Positions 1-12,421 of a stretch of 64,000 nt of DNA are shown in pieces (position 1 is the stretch's first letter; each line of letters opens with the position of its first letter). Position numbers and translations under genes: made by a program. The notes under the pieces are model-generated. The model was not told the origin of the DNA, did not search any database, and saw nothing but the letters and a program-made list of their open reading frames with translations. This stretch comes from Sipunculus nudus. Taxonomy: Eukaryota > Annelida > Sipuncula > Golfingiida > Sipunculidae. The DNA lies in NCBI GenBank assembly GCA_026874595.1, contig CM049313.1:34749159-34813158 (forward strand), given 5' to 3'.

Positions 1-506
1 AAACATATACTCATAAAGGAGAAAACCCTATAAACCTAAACTCATGAGGGAGAAAATCCTATAATCATATACTCATGAATGAGAAAACCCTATAAACATA
101 TATTCATGAAGGAGAAAACCCTATAATCGTATACCCATGAAGGAGGAAACCCTATAAACATATATTCATGAAGAAGAAAACCCTATAAACTTATACTCAT
201 GAAGGAGACAAGTCTATAGTCATATACTTATGTAGGAGAAACCCCTATAAACATATACTCATAAAGGAGAAAACACTTTAAACATATACTCATAAAGGAG
301 AAAACCCTATAAACCTAAACTCATGAGGGAGAAAATCCTATAATCAGATACTCATGAAGGAGTAAACCCTATAAACATATACTCATGAAGGAAAAAACTC
401 TATAATCATATACTCAAAAAGGTATCATTTACTCATGAAGGAGCAAACCCAATAAACATGTACTCATGGAGAAGAAAACCCTTTCAACAAATACCCATGA
501 CGGAGA
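1..506. repeat. 31-bp minisatellite, about 16 units
   Basis: Head-to-tail 31-bp units of the form AAACATATACTCATGAAGGA followed by GAAAACCCTAT begin at the window edge and run to about 506. Units 1-13 keep exact 31-bp spacing. Later units (from about 404) carry small indels and decay into unique sequence near 500. The array is cut by the left edge, so its true length is unknown. I see no coding role. Confidence 0.9.
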
Positions 507-2138
507 GTTAAATGCAATAAATACAACTGACAGTCAACTATCATCTAATTAACTTATACATCTGTATATGTATGAGACCAATTTATAAAAACATAATATA
601 CATGAAGGAAAATAAAACATAATCATTATAACTGATGTAGCCAACTTTAATTCTATGCTCATATAGCTGACACCAAGCAGTTGAATTATATCAAACCATA
701 TACATGAAGAGGAAAAATTAAAAGGATGAATTACAAGCACACATACTGACTGGAAAACAGAATAAAAAATCCATTAGGTTTTTTATCTGATACAGCCTTT
801 TCATATATTCTGGATAAAAAATGTGTTAAATTATTAATCATATTAAATTATTGGTTGACATATATATTACAGACAGTTTGATGCTTAAGTGAGATGTTCT
901 GAATTTCCGAATTCAACACTTAATCCTGTTATCTTTTATTTTTAATTTACCTCAGCCATTTTACATTGGCCATTTTTACCTTAGCCATTTAATATAGAAT
1001 CCTGACAGTGGGCCGGCCGTGAATCAAGGACGTATCAGTACAAGTTGGAGGTTAACTCTAAAATAAACCGGTTGTAGGTGGAAATAGAAGCTCTCCGTGT
1101 AATGTAATAGATACAGTTCAATTGCAGGTTACCACATGTATGGTCCCATTATTATAGAGCAGAATTAACCTCAGGTCATGTTAATCATTTATACAAATGA
1201 TCAGTTTCTCATTGAGAAATTATTTTTCTTTGCGAGCCCGGAATAGGAATTATTTATTCTGAAGTCACAACTCGGCTGTTGGATATGGTTTCGTTCGCTT
1301 CATTTATTAATTTAATAGAACTTGGTTGCTGCACGATTCTTCGGAATTAAGCACGTCGTTAATAAATTCCAATTTGGCAATTAAATACATGTTTACAAAA
1401 GGTTAAAAGGTTTTTTTTTTCTTTCAAAGTATGATGCAATTCAGTTGCAATGATAGCTGGGTACAAAAGAACAGAGGCCATAACTCATGGTATGAAGAAA
1501 TCCGTACGACGCAACACCCTTACGGCTATTTTTAAGGATTTACCTGAAAAATATATATGTTTAGGTTTTTAATAATGAGAAAAATCTTGCAGAGAATTAA
1601 CCCACGCACACAGGGGATCAATCGAACGACCCGTAAAGCTTCGAAACCCGCTGTTTATCGACTGTCCCTAAATTGTTTGTTTTGGTACATTTCAGCTGTA
1701 TGAACTCGTGCACTCGTGCCTGAAAGTGGCGGTACAAGACCTGTATACCCAGTGCCCCGCCCCTCACCTCTTGTTGGCATTCCTTGCTGAGGCAGTGAAC
1801 AATACATGGTGAAATGCGTCAGTACACATTGTGAGTATGTATAAGTAACTTAATAATGCACCTTCAATAACCTCTTAAAGACCTGATTGCCCCTGCTGTG
1901 TACCATTCCTGCAAGACCCGTCACCCTCCTTAGAAAATTACACCTGTTATGAAGTTGGTGACGGCCAAACGCCGGGAATTCGCGACAGGTTTCGATAGTT
2001 TGTGCACAAAGATTAATGGACTTGTTTGGTTCACTTTATGTATAGAACAGGACCAAACTATACCCGTCATCTCACGTTTGTAGATACATCCTTTGGAAAA
2101 AAAAAGAAATATACACTTAACTGTTGGTTGGTGGTGGT
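507..2138. other. intergenic sequence, no gene recognised
   Basis: AT-rich sequence with only short open frames and no domain-like peptide on either strand. There is a T run near 1411. I see no splice-flanked exon or repeat with a partner elsewhere in the window. Confidence 0.5.
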
Positions 2139-2157
2139 GGGGGGGGGGGGGGGGGGG
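2139..2157 (+). repeat. 19-base G homopolymer
   Basis: An uninterrupted run of 19 G follows a GGT-rich stretch. Runs like this recur in the window (3851, 4533, 12527, 27275, 30390, 34103, 40797, 53833). Confidence 0.9.
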
Positions 2158-3637
2158 ATACCCAAGGTGTGTGTATGTACAAGAGCAATCGTTTACGGTA
2201 AATTACTGTGTATTACATAATGCTTCTTTGAAAGTTTGTAACTGCTAATTAAGTAACCTAGACCCTACTGAATTTTTCCCTATCCACAAACCATGGACCT
2301 ATATTCCTTTGCTAAAACTATGTTTCCTTTGCTGAAACTATATAGGTTTCTCATATCAACCTCGTTTAAACGTCTATATCTACCTTCCCTTTTTTAACAC
2401 ATCCTACATGAAGATTTCGTCTTGCCTTTTAACATATATTTGGCAGGAAAGGGGTCAGATCCACGGCTATTTTCCCTATATGTTAAATTAATAAGAAAAC
2501 ATTGTTGAGCTAGAAATGTCGAATGCCAGTGCTCGTCCTACGGCATCTGTTCCGCTCATATTATTTTCAATTAGTATTGACTTTCACGTGACAGAGAGAG
2601 GGTTAAGAACAAATCAGGTTCAAAAGAAACAGTAGGGTGAATGTGACAGAAGGAAAATTGGTATGCGAGAGCGGCCTCTCTTTGCGAATACAACTAGCAC
2701 TTAATTAGTTTGCAAGCTATATTGGAAAGGGTCTTTAATTATCGTACGTGTTGAGAAGTACATTATCGAAATAACATTTACAGTAACATTTGACCCGGTT
2801 CATGATTGAGCTAATTTGTCCCCGGTAAGTTGGGGCGGGGAGAAGGCTGCATTTTCCTGTAGTTCCACGGAGTCAGGGTGCACTGTGCTGAATTGACGGC
2901 TTATATATGACAGCCGGCGCACACTTGTGAGCCAATATGCTTACTTATGTAGCCACTTGTGCATTGCGCCTTGTATTTGGACGATATATATATATATTTA
3001 CTCTGAGCAGAACCAAATCTCTAAACCAATCGAGTATAAAAGTGGGGGACCCAATGTGCAAATTAGATATGTATCCCGGCATGCAGTGCGTTGTACACAA
3101 AATCTTTAGGCAGGCAAAATATGTAGCACAGTGGCACACCAACGAGAGAGAGAGATCACCTTTGTCCGTCATCCTTCCGTCCGTTCACAAGGCACAACCG
3201 TTAAATCTAGAAATGTAACAACATTTATATATCAAGAAAGGCCGTGGTGACATCTTCACGGAAACCTGAAATTCGGTCATGGTGACCTAAATTCTGCGAG
3301 CTGCGGGCAAAAATGAATATTAAACCCTGAACGTCCGACCCTCCTTGATTTCTCGATGTATGAAGAAACATTTTGTTTTAGTTATTTAAATTTAAATAAA
3401 ATCCCTCGTTTACAATTAAGATCACAAGCAGGTAAAGTCTGAACAGGTTCGACCTATCCTTTGGATTAACGTTCACACAAAATCTGCAACAACTTTAAAA
3501 TGAATGGTTTGCCTAGAAATTTACCATGAATTTTAACATTTAACGTTAAATGAGACTAGTCGCACTGTCTATACATTTTTACCGATCACGCAATTTATAT
3601 AATATTGTTGAGACTTGCAATTACAAATATTATGCCA
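2158..3637. other. intergenic sequence, no gene recognised
   Basis: Short overlapping frames on both strands at about 2927-3218, none with a recognisable domain or convincing splice sites. No repeat that I can match within the window. Confidence 0.45.
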
Positions 3638-4790
3638 TTTTTTAGCACAGCTGACTGGAAGTCATATAAGCTATAGCGATCACTCTTTGTCCGTCGTCTG
3701 TCTGTCCGTCCCTTAATAGGGTACAAATCGTAACCAGTGGACCTAGAATCTTCTAACTTGAACTCCAGGGAGGTCCATACAAAAACTCCTTGGGAACCTA
3801 AAATTAGGTCTCTATTACCTATATCCTCTGAACTATGGGGCTCAGAACTACCCCCCCCCCCCGAATGATTAAAAATTTGATACAAAAGCTACAGTATTTG
3901 AACAACTAATGCATTCATCACCATAATTCTTTACATGCAGATTGATCATGGAGTGTTTCATCAGGTCCTTGAGACTGGTGCGCCACCCGTATTTTTTCAA
4001 ATTTTTACGCATTTTATCTACTTTTTTGAGACCTTCAAATGAAGAGGTAGTCCGTTAACAGGGCACAAATTGTAATCTTTCGACGTAGAGTCTTCATACT
4101 TGACATCCAGGGTGGTCATTGAAATATCTCCTTGGAATTCTAAAATAGGTCTCTGTTACCCATTTCCTCCAAGCTATTGGGTCATAAGTATCCCCATGAA
4201 TAATAAAAGAATTGATACAAAAGTTCCAGTATCTGAATTACTAATGCATTGATCGCCATACATCTTTGCATGCATTTTGACCATGGAGTGTTTCATCAGT
4301 TCCTACAGGCTTGCAGCGCTACCTGTTTTTTTTTCGAATTTTTTTACGCAATTTTTTCAATCTATAGTTAAGACTTTCAAAGTGAAGTCGTCCGTTAACA
4401 TTGCAAAAATCGTAACCAGTGGCCCTAGAACCTTTTATCTTGACATCTAGGGAGAGCCCTGAACAATCGTCTCAGAAAGCTTAAGTTAGGTCTCTGTTAT
4501 TCATAATTTCTGAGCTACGGAGCTTATAAATACCCCCCCCCCCCCCTCCCCGCAGAATAACTGAAAATTCGATACCAACGCTCCAATATCTGAATAACTA
4601 ATGCATTGATCGCCATGATTCTGCGCATGCATATAGATCATGGAGTGTTTCACCAGTTCCTGTAGATTGGTGGCACCACCTGTATTATTTCGAATTTTAA
4701 CGCATTTTTTAGCTCAGTTGAATGAAAGTCATCTGAGCTATATCACCCTTTGTCCGTCGCCCTCTGCATCCTGAGAGGTCTATCTATATT
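3638..4790 (+). mobile_element. family-1 hairpin-ended repeat, inverted copy with two terminal palindromes
   Basis: Reverse-orientation copy of the most common repeat here. At 3638-3680 and again at 4705-4745 it has the terminal palindrome (arms like TTTTAGCTCAGCTGA and TCATCTGAGCTATA) followed by TTTGTCCGTCGTC-type microsatellite. Between them are two to three degenerate body monomers of 330-370 bp with the family phrases for heart-of-monomer sequence (GATCATGGAGTGTTTCATCAG, taken 20 at a time) and a C-tract hotspot. It is the only clear family-1 copy in this orientation. The opposite end was not found. Confidence 0.7.
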
Positions 4791-5594
4791 CTTCGAGTTA
4801 CTGATCCTGTTACCACTCATTGATTATTGATACTTTTAATCAGCTGAGAGACTTGCCTACACCTCTTATTCTTCTATTTTAATTAAATATCTTACTTGTA
4901 TTTTTTATTTTGATTAATAACAGCGTTTCCCCCTTTTTCAGGTGAAAATTCATGGGTTGCCATGGTTACAACATTGATAACTGAAAGCTTTCTCAGATAA
5001 GCTGACTTGAATTCATCTGAGTTGATGTGATAGCCATTGCCAGCATGCACCTGTCTGGCTGTTTGTCCGTTAGCTCGGAGCGGACTGTAACCATAAGGGA
5101 AAGAAAACCTAAAATTTCGCAATCAGGCTTTATACCTCCTGTCATTTTTGACAACAGATGCTATTTCCGACAGCACCAATTCTTGCATCTCTTTGTCCTA
5201 ATATGCCTTCAATAGGCATGAGAAACACCCATTTTTTATAATATAAAAAAGTTGGGTTTTTTTTTTTGTTTCAGGATCAGCTGATCGTCTGGGCCTCTAT
5301 AGGACCACTGTCATTAAACCATAACTATCCATCAACTGTTCCTATCGAGGTATAAAAACACGGTGATTGTCCGAACAAGAGATATTTTTTGTTCTCTGAT
5401 AATCGACCAATCATGACAAAATAAAATATTAATGAACAAAGTATTACAGGGGAAAAGGTGGCTTCAGGTTTGAAATAGCCTAACCATTGCAGTGTGCAAA
5501 TTTGAAAAAAGAACTTCACTACGTTTAAACCCTTCCCTGAATGGAATTTATACCCATAAAACTGCAACTTTTTATGACTTTTTAACGAACTTAC
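4791..5594 (-). other. probable intron or 3' flank of the acidic-protein gene
   Basis: Lies directly downstream (minus strand) of a good splice donor at 5594. Frames at 4892-5122 and 5325-5594 are open but carry no recognised domain. The next exon could not be identified; a T9 run sits near 5262. Confidence 0.4.
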
Positions 5595-6143
5595 CTCCTC
5601 TGCGCCTTCTTCTTCCTGTGGCTCATCCGGAAGTTCTTCCTCTTTGTCTAGAGAGTCATCGTCATCATCCAGATCGACAGGCAGTGCTGGAGCAGGAGGG
5701 GGCCTTTTCTTTACCTTCTTCCCTGGCTCTGAAGGTTTATCTGTTGCCTCTTGATTCGTTTCTGTGTCTCCCCGAATTTTTGGGGGCACTTCTTGAGGGA
5801 CACCTGACGATCTGACCGGAAGCGGATGTGGCTTGTCATCGCGCATGCGCGCTGACACATGTTCTTTGTTAGACGCTCCATGCTGAGCGGCATATGAAGC
5901 TTGTGGTACTGTATTTACCAGATCTGCGGTACTTGTTCTAGCATTGTCTGGCCTTTTCTTCTTTGATTCAGTGAGTAAGTAATGGACTCGTTTTTCTAAG
6001 TCTGGGAAAGCGAAGGGTTTACTGAGCCATGGGCTCTTCGGTTTTTTCCTCACCCCCCGATAGTCTTCCTGGTAGGTTGATCTTGGGGTCTTCAAGAGCG
6101 GACCCTCCATCCATACAGCACGTTTAACGAATGCTTTACTCAT
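5595..6143 (-). CDS. first coding exon of an unrecognised protein with basic N-terminal half and acidic end
   Basis: From the ATG at 6143 (peptide start MSKAFVKRAVWMEGPLL) an open frame of 183 codons reaches a strong donor, GAGGAG followed by GTAAGT at 5594, in phase 0. The frame upstream of that ATG uses no ATG. The first 65 residues are rich in Lys, Arg and aromatics (TPRSTYQEDYR, SPWLSKPFAFPDLEKRVHYL) and look like a compact conserved segment. The middle is polar and disordered. The end is strongly acidic: a run of five Asp inside DLDDDDDSLDKEEELP, then EEEGAEE. There is no signal peptide or membrane segment. The tyrosine-containing N-terminal motif faintly recalls small axonemal microtubule-binding proteins, but this is a weak impression, so I assign no function. 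Later exons were not found. Confidence 0.5.
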
Positions 6144-7641
6144 ATTTATGAGCAAGTGATTTCCAATTTATACTTTTATTTTAAATAAATTAAAAATTAT
6201 TGTATGCAGGGTCACGAAGAGTATTAATCACATCACATAAGTATGCTCTCAGATATACAGCGGCATCTTTTATGGATGGACAATTCCAAATGGGAATGTA
6301 TTATTTGACACTGTAGTTTAGGTTTGAACTATTGTACAATTATATATAACACAGAGTACTCACATGTTCTCTCACTGAATACAGTCATTAAGTACAAGTG
6401 TTATCAAGGCTGGAGAAGAACTTTTAAATTTCTTTCCTTAATTCCACTCTGGGAGTACATCAAGCAAAGAACGAAGTATTCTATTTGTCGTTAATCCCTG
6501 AGTGACAGTATACCTTAAATCCGCTGATATTGCACACAAGTGGCTGTTAAGTCCCGACTTGTGGCTTGTCTGTTTACCTTCGTCTGTTGCAGGGGACACG
6601 AGTCAGGTCAACTTAGGCATCGACCGTAACGGTCAACAGATTCGCTGTCACTTGGTAGCAGATGGGCCTTAACTTTCCACGTAACACGACGATTGGCTTT
6701 TGCTTGACTTAGTGGCCAGCGTTGCCATTGGTGGAGCAGGCAAAGGTCCCTGCCGACGAAATGTCATCACAGATTCGACCAATTTGTCAAGGGCCTGCCA
6801 ATATATATCCTATTGAAAGACGCGGCAATAGACAACTGAACCGCGTGCATGCCGCGAGCACCAGGGAACCCTGGCAGCGGGAGGTCGGGTCAAGATGTGG
6901 CTAAAGAACTTTTATCGCGACTCGATTTGGCCTTCCTTTTTTTATCAAAACGCTTTCCATGTGAGCTTATGATAAGGGCTCTTACTGTATGATGATATAA
7001 GGAGTCCTTCGTTCACGTGGAGCTGTTATTTTTGTCATCCACAAAAGCACTCGGTGAGAGAGGTCGTACGGTCCTGTTAATCTTTGGCTCTGTCATTCAT
7101 TTACATAGACAGGTTTTACAGATATATAACTGCATTAAAAATTAAACATCTTTTCATTGAAAACTTATCTGGCATTCCATGAATGATTACAAAAACTAGA
7201 TAAAGTGTCATTTTTTTTGCCCTAGATATATGTTTGCGTTACTGTGACTTGCGTGTTGTGAAGATGCCACGCCCACTCACTTATGATCTCTTTTTTTTAT
7301 CAACAGGTTTGAACTATAACCTGTAGCTGACACTCCCTGTTTAATGTGAAATGACGTCACCTCATGACAACAGGTGATATGTTATTATAAAGCAATTTGG
7401 CTTTCAGGTATAATCAGGTCGACTTTACTGGAGACATGATAGGAATACTACATCCATTACAAAGGCTCTGGAGGCGCGGGGGAACGTGTAGCCTTAATTC
7501 TTTTGTTGATGACATTGACACTGCAAGTCCCCGGTTCGATCCCTGTTAACGACTCAAAAACAAAAATAGCGAAATCTGAATATAGAGCCTCAGGATTTGG
7601 TTAGGTTACGACTTCGGTATTATCCCTAGCCCCATGCAGAT
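6144..7641. other. upstream region of the acidic-protein gene; weak tRNA-like remnant
   Basis: Contains the likely 5' UTR and promoter of the minus-strand gene starting at 6143, but no TATA box or other element stands out. Around 7525-7555 the string CCCCGGTTCGATCCCTG looks like a tRNA T-loop or B box, perhaps a decayed SINE head. No other coding signal. Confidence 0.35.
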
Positions 7642-8209
7642 AACAAGTGGACCATGGGCCATGACGCTCAGCTGAACTTGAAAATACAACAGGTAACAGA
7701 GACCTAACTTCAGGTTTCCAAGGAGACTATTTATTGGCCTCCCTGCATGACAAGATAGAAGATTCTAGGTCAAGTCTTTACGATTTTTGCCTTGTTAACA
7801 GATGACTGCATCTTTTAAAGTCCCAAAAATAGAGAAAAAAATCGTAAAAAAATCGAAAAATACAGGTGGCGCTACCAGTCGGCAGAACCTGATGAAACAC
7901 TCCATGGTCAATATCCATGCAAAAAATCATGGCGATTAATGCATTAGTTCTTCAGATACTTGAGCTTTTGTATCAAATTTTCCATTATTCTCGGGGGTAC
8001 TTCGGAGCCCCATAGTTCGAAGAATATGGGTAACAGAGACCTAATTTCAGGTTTTCAAGGAGATTTCTAATGGACCTCTCTAGAATTTCAAGTTAGAAGA
8101 TTCTAGGTCTAGTGGTTACAATTTGTGCCTGGTTAACGGACAGACAGACGGACGCCGGACAAAGGGTGATCGCTATAGCTCAGATGACTTTCAGTCAGCT
8201 GAGCTAAAA
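7642..8209 (-). mobile_element. family-1 hairpin-ended repeat, short complete copy
   Basis: Low-coordinate end: AACAAG, palindrome GGACCATGGGCC, then GCTCAGCTGA. Two body monomers follow, each with the phrase GGTAACAGAGACCTAA. The high-coordinate end has GACAGACGGACG and the terminal palindrome (TAGCTCAGATGACT and AGTCAGCTGAGCTA arms) closing in AAAA. At about 568 bp it is the shortest copy with both ends, so it is a good reference for the family. Confidence 0.75.
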
Positions 8210-8226
8210 CCCCTGAAATACAGGCG

Positions 8227-8318
8227 GCTTATTAATAATAATAATAATAATAATTTATTTTATATAGCGTAAAACCACATATGTGCTCTAAAACGCTTCA
8301 CACACATTCAATACACAT
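8227..8318 (-). mobile_element. LINE 3' terminus, separated from its body by an inserted repeat
   Basis: On the minus strand this reads GTGTGAAGCGTTTTAGAGCA, then GCTATATAAAATAAA and a run of ATT triplets. That is the usual tail of CR1/L2-like non-LTR retrotransposons. The coding body lies at 11594-12421; the 3.1-kb family-1 element at 8319-11460 sits between them. Confidence 0.65.
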
Positions 8319-11300
8319 AAACAAGGGACCCATGGGTCACGGCGCTCAGCTGATCGTGATTGGACTATAAATGTTTCTCCACTGTGATACTATATCGAGT
8401 CGATAAAGCTTATGAATATCATGTACATGTTAGGCTATTATAAAGGAATGTAATGTAATATGTGAGTAAATGATAAATGAAATTACCTGACTGATGGATT
8501 AATAGAGTCAAATAAAGTGGTTTATTTTTTATTTATTTAGGAGGGGTTAAAAATTGTGATATATTTGAGCAAATATGAATGCAATGACAGCAGTAATAAG
8601 CAGTAGTAGAATGATGATAAGGCTATTTGTTGAGGGATCTAAAGTGTATGGTAGTCTGCAAGCGTTCAATTTGACAGATATGATGTTATGATTAACTATG
8701 CTGATGAAGTGATTTATGAATATGTGACTGTATGACACAATATCTCTTTAGTTTTGAAAAGGTACATTATTGTGATGCCCACTATGTCTACATATTACAC
8801 AATATTGACATAATTTTTGGCATGTACATAGGTACCTATGGACGAATAGTTATACAAAATATTAAAGTATGAATGTATCTGATTCATCTTGTTCTTGCTT
8901 ACTGAGGCTGACTTTGGGACGGGGTTCGGAGAAGGGAAAAGTGAGGGCAGCACGAAGGTGGATGTAGAAATATTCTATTGTAATGTTTTTCATTTATATA
9001 AGAATATGAAAAGCTAAGAGGAAAGGGGCCCTCCTACTTGGTTATAGTAAAGTTCTAAATATATGATTGCAAACTAATATTCTGACAAGACTGTCATGAA
9101 GAAAAACAGTAAAAGTTTTGAGATACTGTGTTGCATACGAAAATTTTTAGTTGGACAGGCAAGTGGACAGAATGGACTTATACCTTTATTTCACTTTCAA
9201 GAGAATAATGCATTTAAGTTTTTTTTTAAGCAGATCCACTTTTTCCATTAAGAAGTTTTTATCTGAATCATTTTTTTTATTTACAGGTTTATAAATTTTT
9301 AATTTAAAAACCTGAAAATAAAAGTTAAAATATTAGAATTGTTGCAAAAGTTGCAATCATTATATATACATAGTAAAAACATTGGGTCATATTATGCATA
9401 CACATATATTTTATTATTTTTAAATCATAAATGTTTAAACTGATTTTAAAAGAAAATAATGCCACAACATGGCATCTACAAGAATATTCCTTGAATCACT
9501 ATTAAAAAGTTTTGCACATTGGAGTTTTCAGGACATGCTTAATTTTATTCACCAAAATAAAATAAAAGTAAATTTGATAAAATAAAACATCTTTTCAAAT
9601 AAAGTATACACTTGGTTGAATGAGGGACAAACAATAGCATTGTGCTAATTACTATCCCAGTTTTAATTAATTACTGGAATTAATAGTCAATTTCACACTT
9701 GGTGAAGTTTTTACTCTTCTGAAGTAAGGAATTACTTATCTCATGAACATCCACACTTTCACAGCAATACACCACTTTGTGGACACAATTAAATGTACAC
9801 TTTAATCATTGTAACCCTGGTGGTACAATACAAAATCTAAAATGTAGCATGTCCAAGAATAAAATAAAATACAGAAAAATTATAACATTCATCTAGTTTA
9901 TGCACCAGCTGGGGGGGGATAAGTGCAGGGCAAAGGGGAAGCCTGCTAGTAGTGGCCAAGCTGGGCCAAGGTAAGCTGCCTGGGGTGGGTTACATAATGC
10001 AAGTGAAGGCTGTACTACTAGGTGGGCTAGATGTAAACAACACTTGACATGTTGTATGAAAACATGAATAAAAGCTATTCATTCCAATCAATTTCTTTTG
10101 AATGTTCAGATTTTAAAAGATTAAATCCTTATGCATATATCCTGGGAAAATTAAATCAACAGTGCCAGAGTTGGACAAAATTTAAGGTATTGATTTTTTA
10201 TTTATGCTAATAACTTGAAAAATTTGCAAAATTCAGATCTAATTTTGGGTAAACAATTGAATCTTGATTAAATAAAGTTATATTCCTGAAAAAAAGTCTC
10301 TAGGTTCAGCAATTCTCATGTTAGGTGAGTAAATATATTTCCTGATTTTTTAAAAAATTGCATTATGTTTTGGCCCACAACTTCAAATTAATACCCAATA
10401 CTGACCTAATTTTTGGTATGTTCATAGAAAATGTATAAAAGAATGTGATTACTAAATACGATCAAAAACAGATCAGTGGTTTTGATATTAGGCAGCCTTG
10501 AAGTGTAACAATGGCTTTTTTTATGGAAAACAGAGTTTTTTTTCCTTAATATCTCGAAGGAACAAAGTCCTAATGACCCAATTTTCGGTATGGTAGGAGA
10601 TTTTGGGGACATCTAAAATTATGTCAACAGCCTGGGGAGCATAGAGATGTGCACTGAATGACCTACAGTCATCAAAGTGGACTGCCTGACAATGTAAGGG
10701 AATACAACAAGAGCCTCCAAAAAAATTCAATAACTAGCCTAATTTTGCAGCTTTTATTTTCAAATTTCAGATTTTTACCGATTAAATCCTTATGTATACA
10801 TGGTGTGAAAATTAAACCCACAGTACTTACAGGAAAAAAACGTGCCATGGCCAAAGTTGGGCAAAATTTAAGGTACCAATTTTATATTTTTGCCAATTTT
10901 TAAAAAAATTTAACAAATTTTGATCTAATTTTTGGTATACAATTAAATTTTTATTAATTAAAGTTGTATTACTGAAAAAAAAGTCCCTACCTTTAACACT
11001 TTTGGTCTTAAGTGACCAAATATCTTCCTGATTTTTTTACAAAGTCCATTATGTTTGGGCCCATAACTTTTTTAAATTATATAATACTGACTTAATATCT
11101 GGCATGTACATAGGAACTATATAGAGGAATATTTATGGTAAATATGAAGAAAACCAGATGAGTGGTTTTGATATTAGGCAGTCCTGAAGTGTGAAAATAG
11201 ATTTCTAATAAAAAATTGAGGTTTTTCCTTAATATCTCAAAGGAACGAAGTCCTATTGACCCAATTTTTGGCATGGTAGGAGATTATGGGGACATCTAAC

Positions 11301-11460
11301 TGTATGCCGAAATTCAGATTCGTAGGTCCAACGGTGTCGAAACGTGCCAGTCTTACGGACGGACATCCAGACGGACGGACGGACGGACAGACAGACGGAC
11401 GGACGACGGACAATGGACCATGACTATAGCTCAGATGACTTATAGTCAGCTGAGCTAAAA
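8319..11460 (-). mobile_element. family-1 hairpin-ended repeat, long subfamily A, inserted in a LINE
   Basis: Opens with AAACAAGGGACCCATGGGTC and GCTCAGCTGA. It closes with (GGAC)n at 11345-11410 and the terminal palindrome TAGCTCAGATGACT / AGTCAGCTGAGCTA at 11426-11457. The 3.1-kb interior is AT-rich, non-coding and closely matches 31005-34078 along its whole length, and 51268-53150 in part. Short open frames inside are by-products of AT richness. It splits the LINE 3' UTR, so it inserted after the LINE. Confidence 0.75.
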
Positions 11461-11593
11461 ATCATATCTTAATAGATAACATATTAGAACTTAAAACAGA
11501 AAATAGAAATACTGAAGAACTATGATGTACATGTATCACTAAGAAATGCACCGTCATTAGATAAAAATAAGTAGTTAAGGATCGTAAAAACAT

Positions 11594-12421
11594 TTACATA
11601 CAATCATATGTCTCCCTAAAAAGATGTGTTTTCAATTGTTTTTTAAAACTTTCGAGTGTGACTGCAGATTTTAAATGTTGAGGTAGTTCATTCCACAATC
11701 TAGGCCCCGAAACACTAAAAGCTCGTTCCATAGCCAAAGACGACCTTGTGAATGGTACTACCAGTTGGTGTAGATCAGCTGACCTGAGTGACCTTGTGGG
11801 TTCATAGGGAATGATCAGCTCACTTAAGTATCCAGGGGCCTCACCATGTATACATTTGAATACCATCACTAAGACTTTGTACTCTATACGTTGACGTACT
11901 GGGAGCCAATGGAGAGTTTTCAATACAGGAGTGATATGATCTCTTCTTTTGGCTTCACTGATGACCCGTGCGGCTGCGTTCTGGACACGCTGCAGAGGGT
12001 AAAGACTGGACTGAGGCAGGCCAAGTAGTAACGAATTGCAATAGTCCAATTTCGATGTTATAAATGCATGTACCAACTTCAGAAGCGAGTCATCTTTCAG
12101 AAACTTTTTAAGTGTAGCAATGTTCCTAAGTTGTAAATATGCACGCTTACAGATATTCTGAATATGTGGTTTCATACTTAAACAGGAGTCAACAATGACG
12201 CTTATATTTCTAGCTTGCAAAGACCTATCTACTGTGGATCTATCGACTTTGAGTGAATGAACCAGATCCATCTGCGGTGTTTTGGAAGAAATTACCAAGA
12301 CTTCAGTTTTAGACTCATTCATTTTCAAAATATACTTGTTCATCCATTCTTTGACAAGATGAATGCAGCTTTCTATTTTTAAAACCGCTTCTATGGGAGT
12401 GTGTTGCTGCCAAAATAACAT
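11594..12421 (-). pseudogene. LINE reverse transcriptase, C-terminal fragment (CR1/L2-like)
   Basis: An open frame of 275 codons encodes the C-terminal end of a non-LTR retrotransposon polymerase. Recognisable pieces in order: YILKMNESKTEVLVIS, a thumb-like segment, LDYCNSLLLGLP, VQNAAARVISEAKRRDHI, LHWLPVRQRIEYKVLVMVF, GEAPGYLSELI, and a Phe-rich end FKKQLKTHLF. The catalytic FADD region and the endonuclease are absent, so it is 5'-truncated; an in-frame TAA lies just upstream. Its 3' UTR runs 11593-11461 and continues at 8318-8227. CR1/L2 placement comes from the LHWLPV block and the tail type; the exact clade is uncertain. Confidence 0.85.

Noticed and set aside
7525-7555. tRNA gene
   Set aside because: Only a B-box-like string; no A box at the right distance and no cloverleaf.
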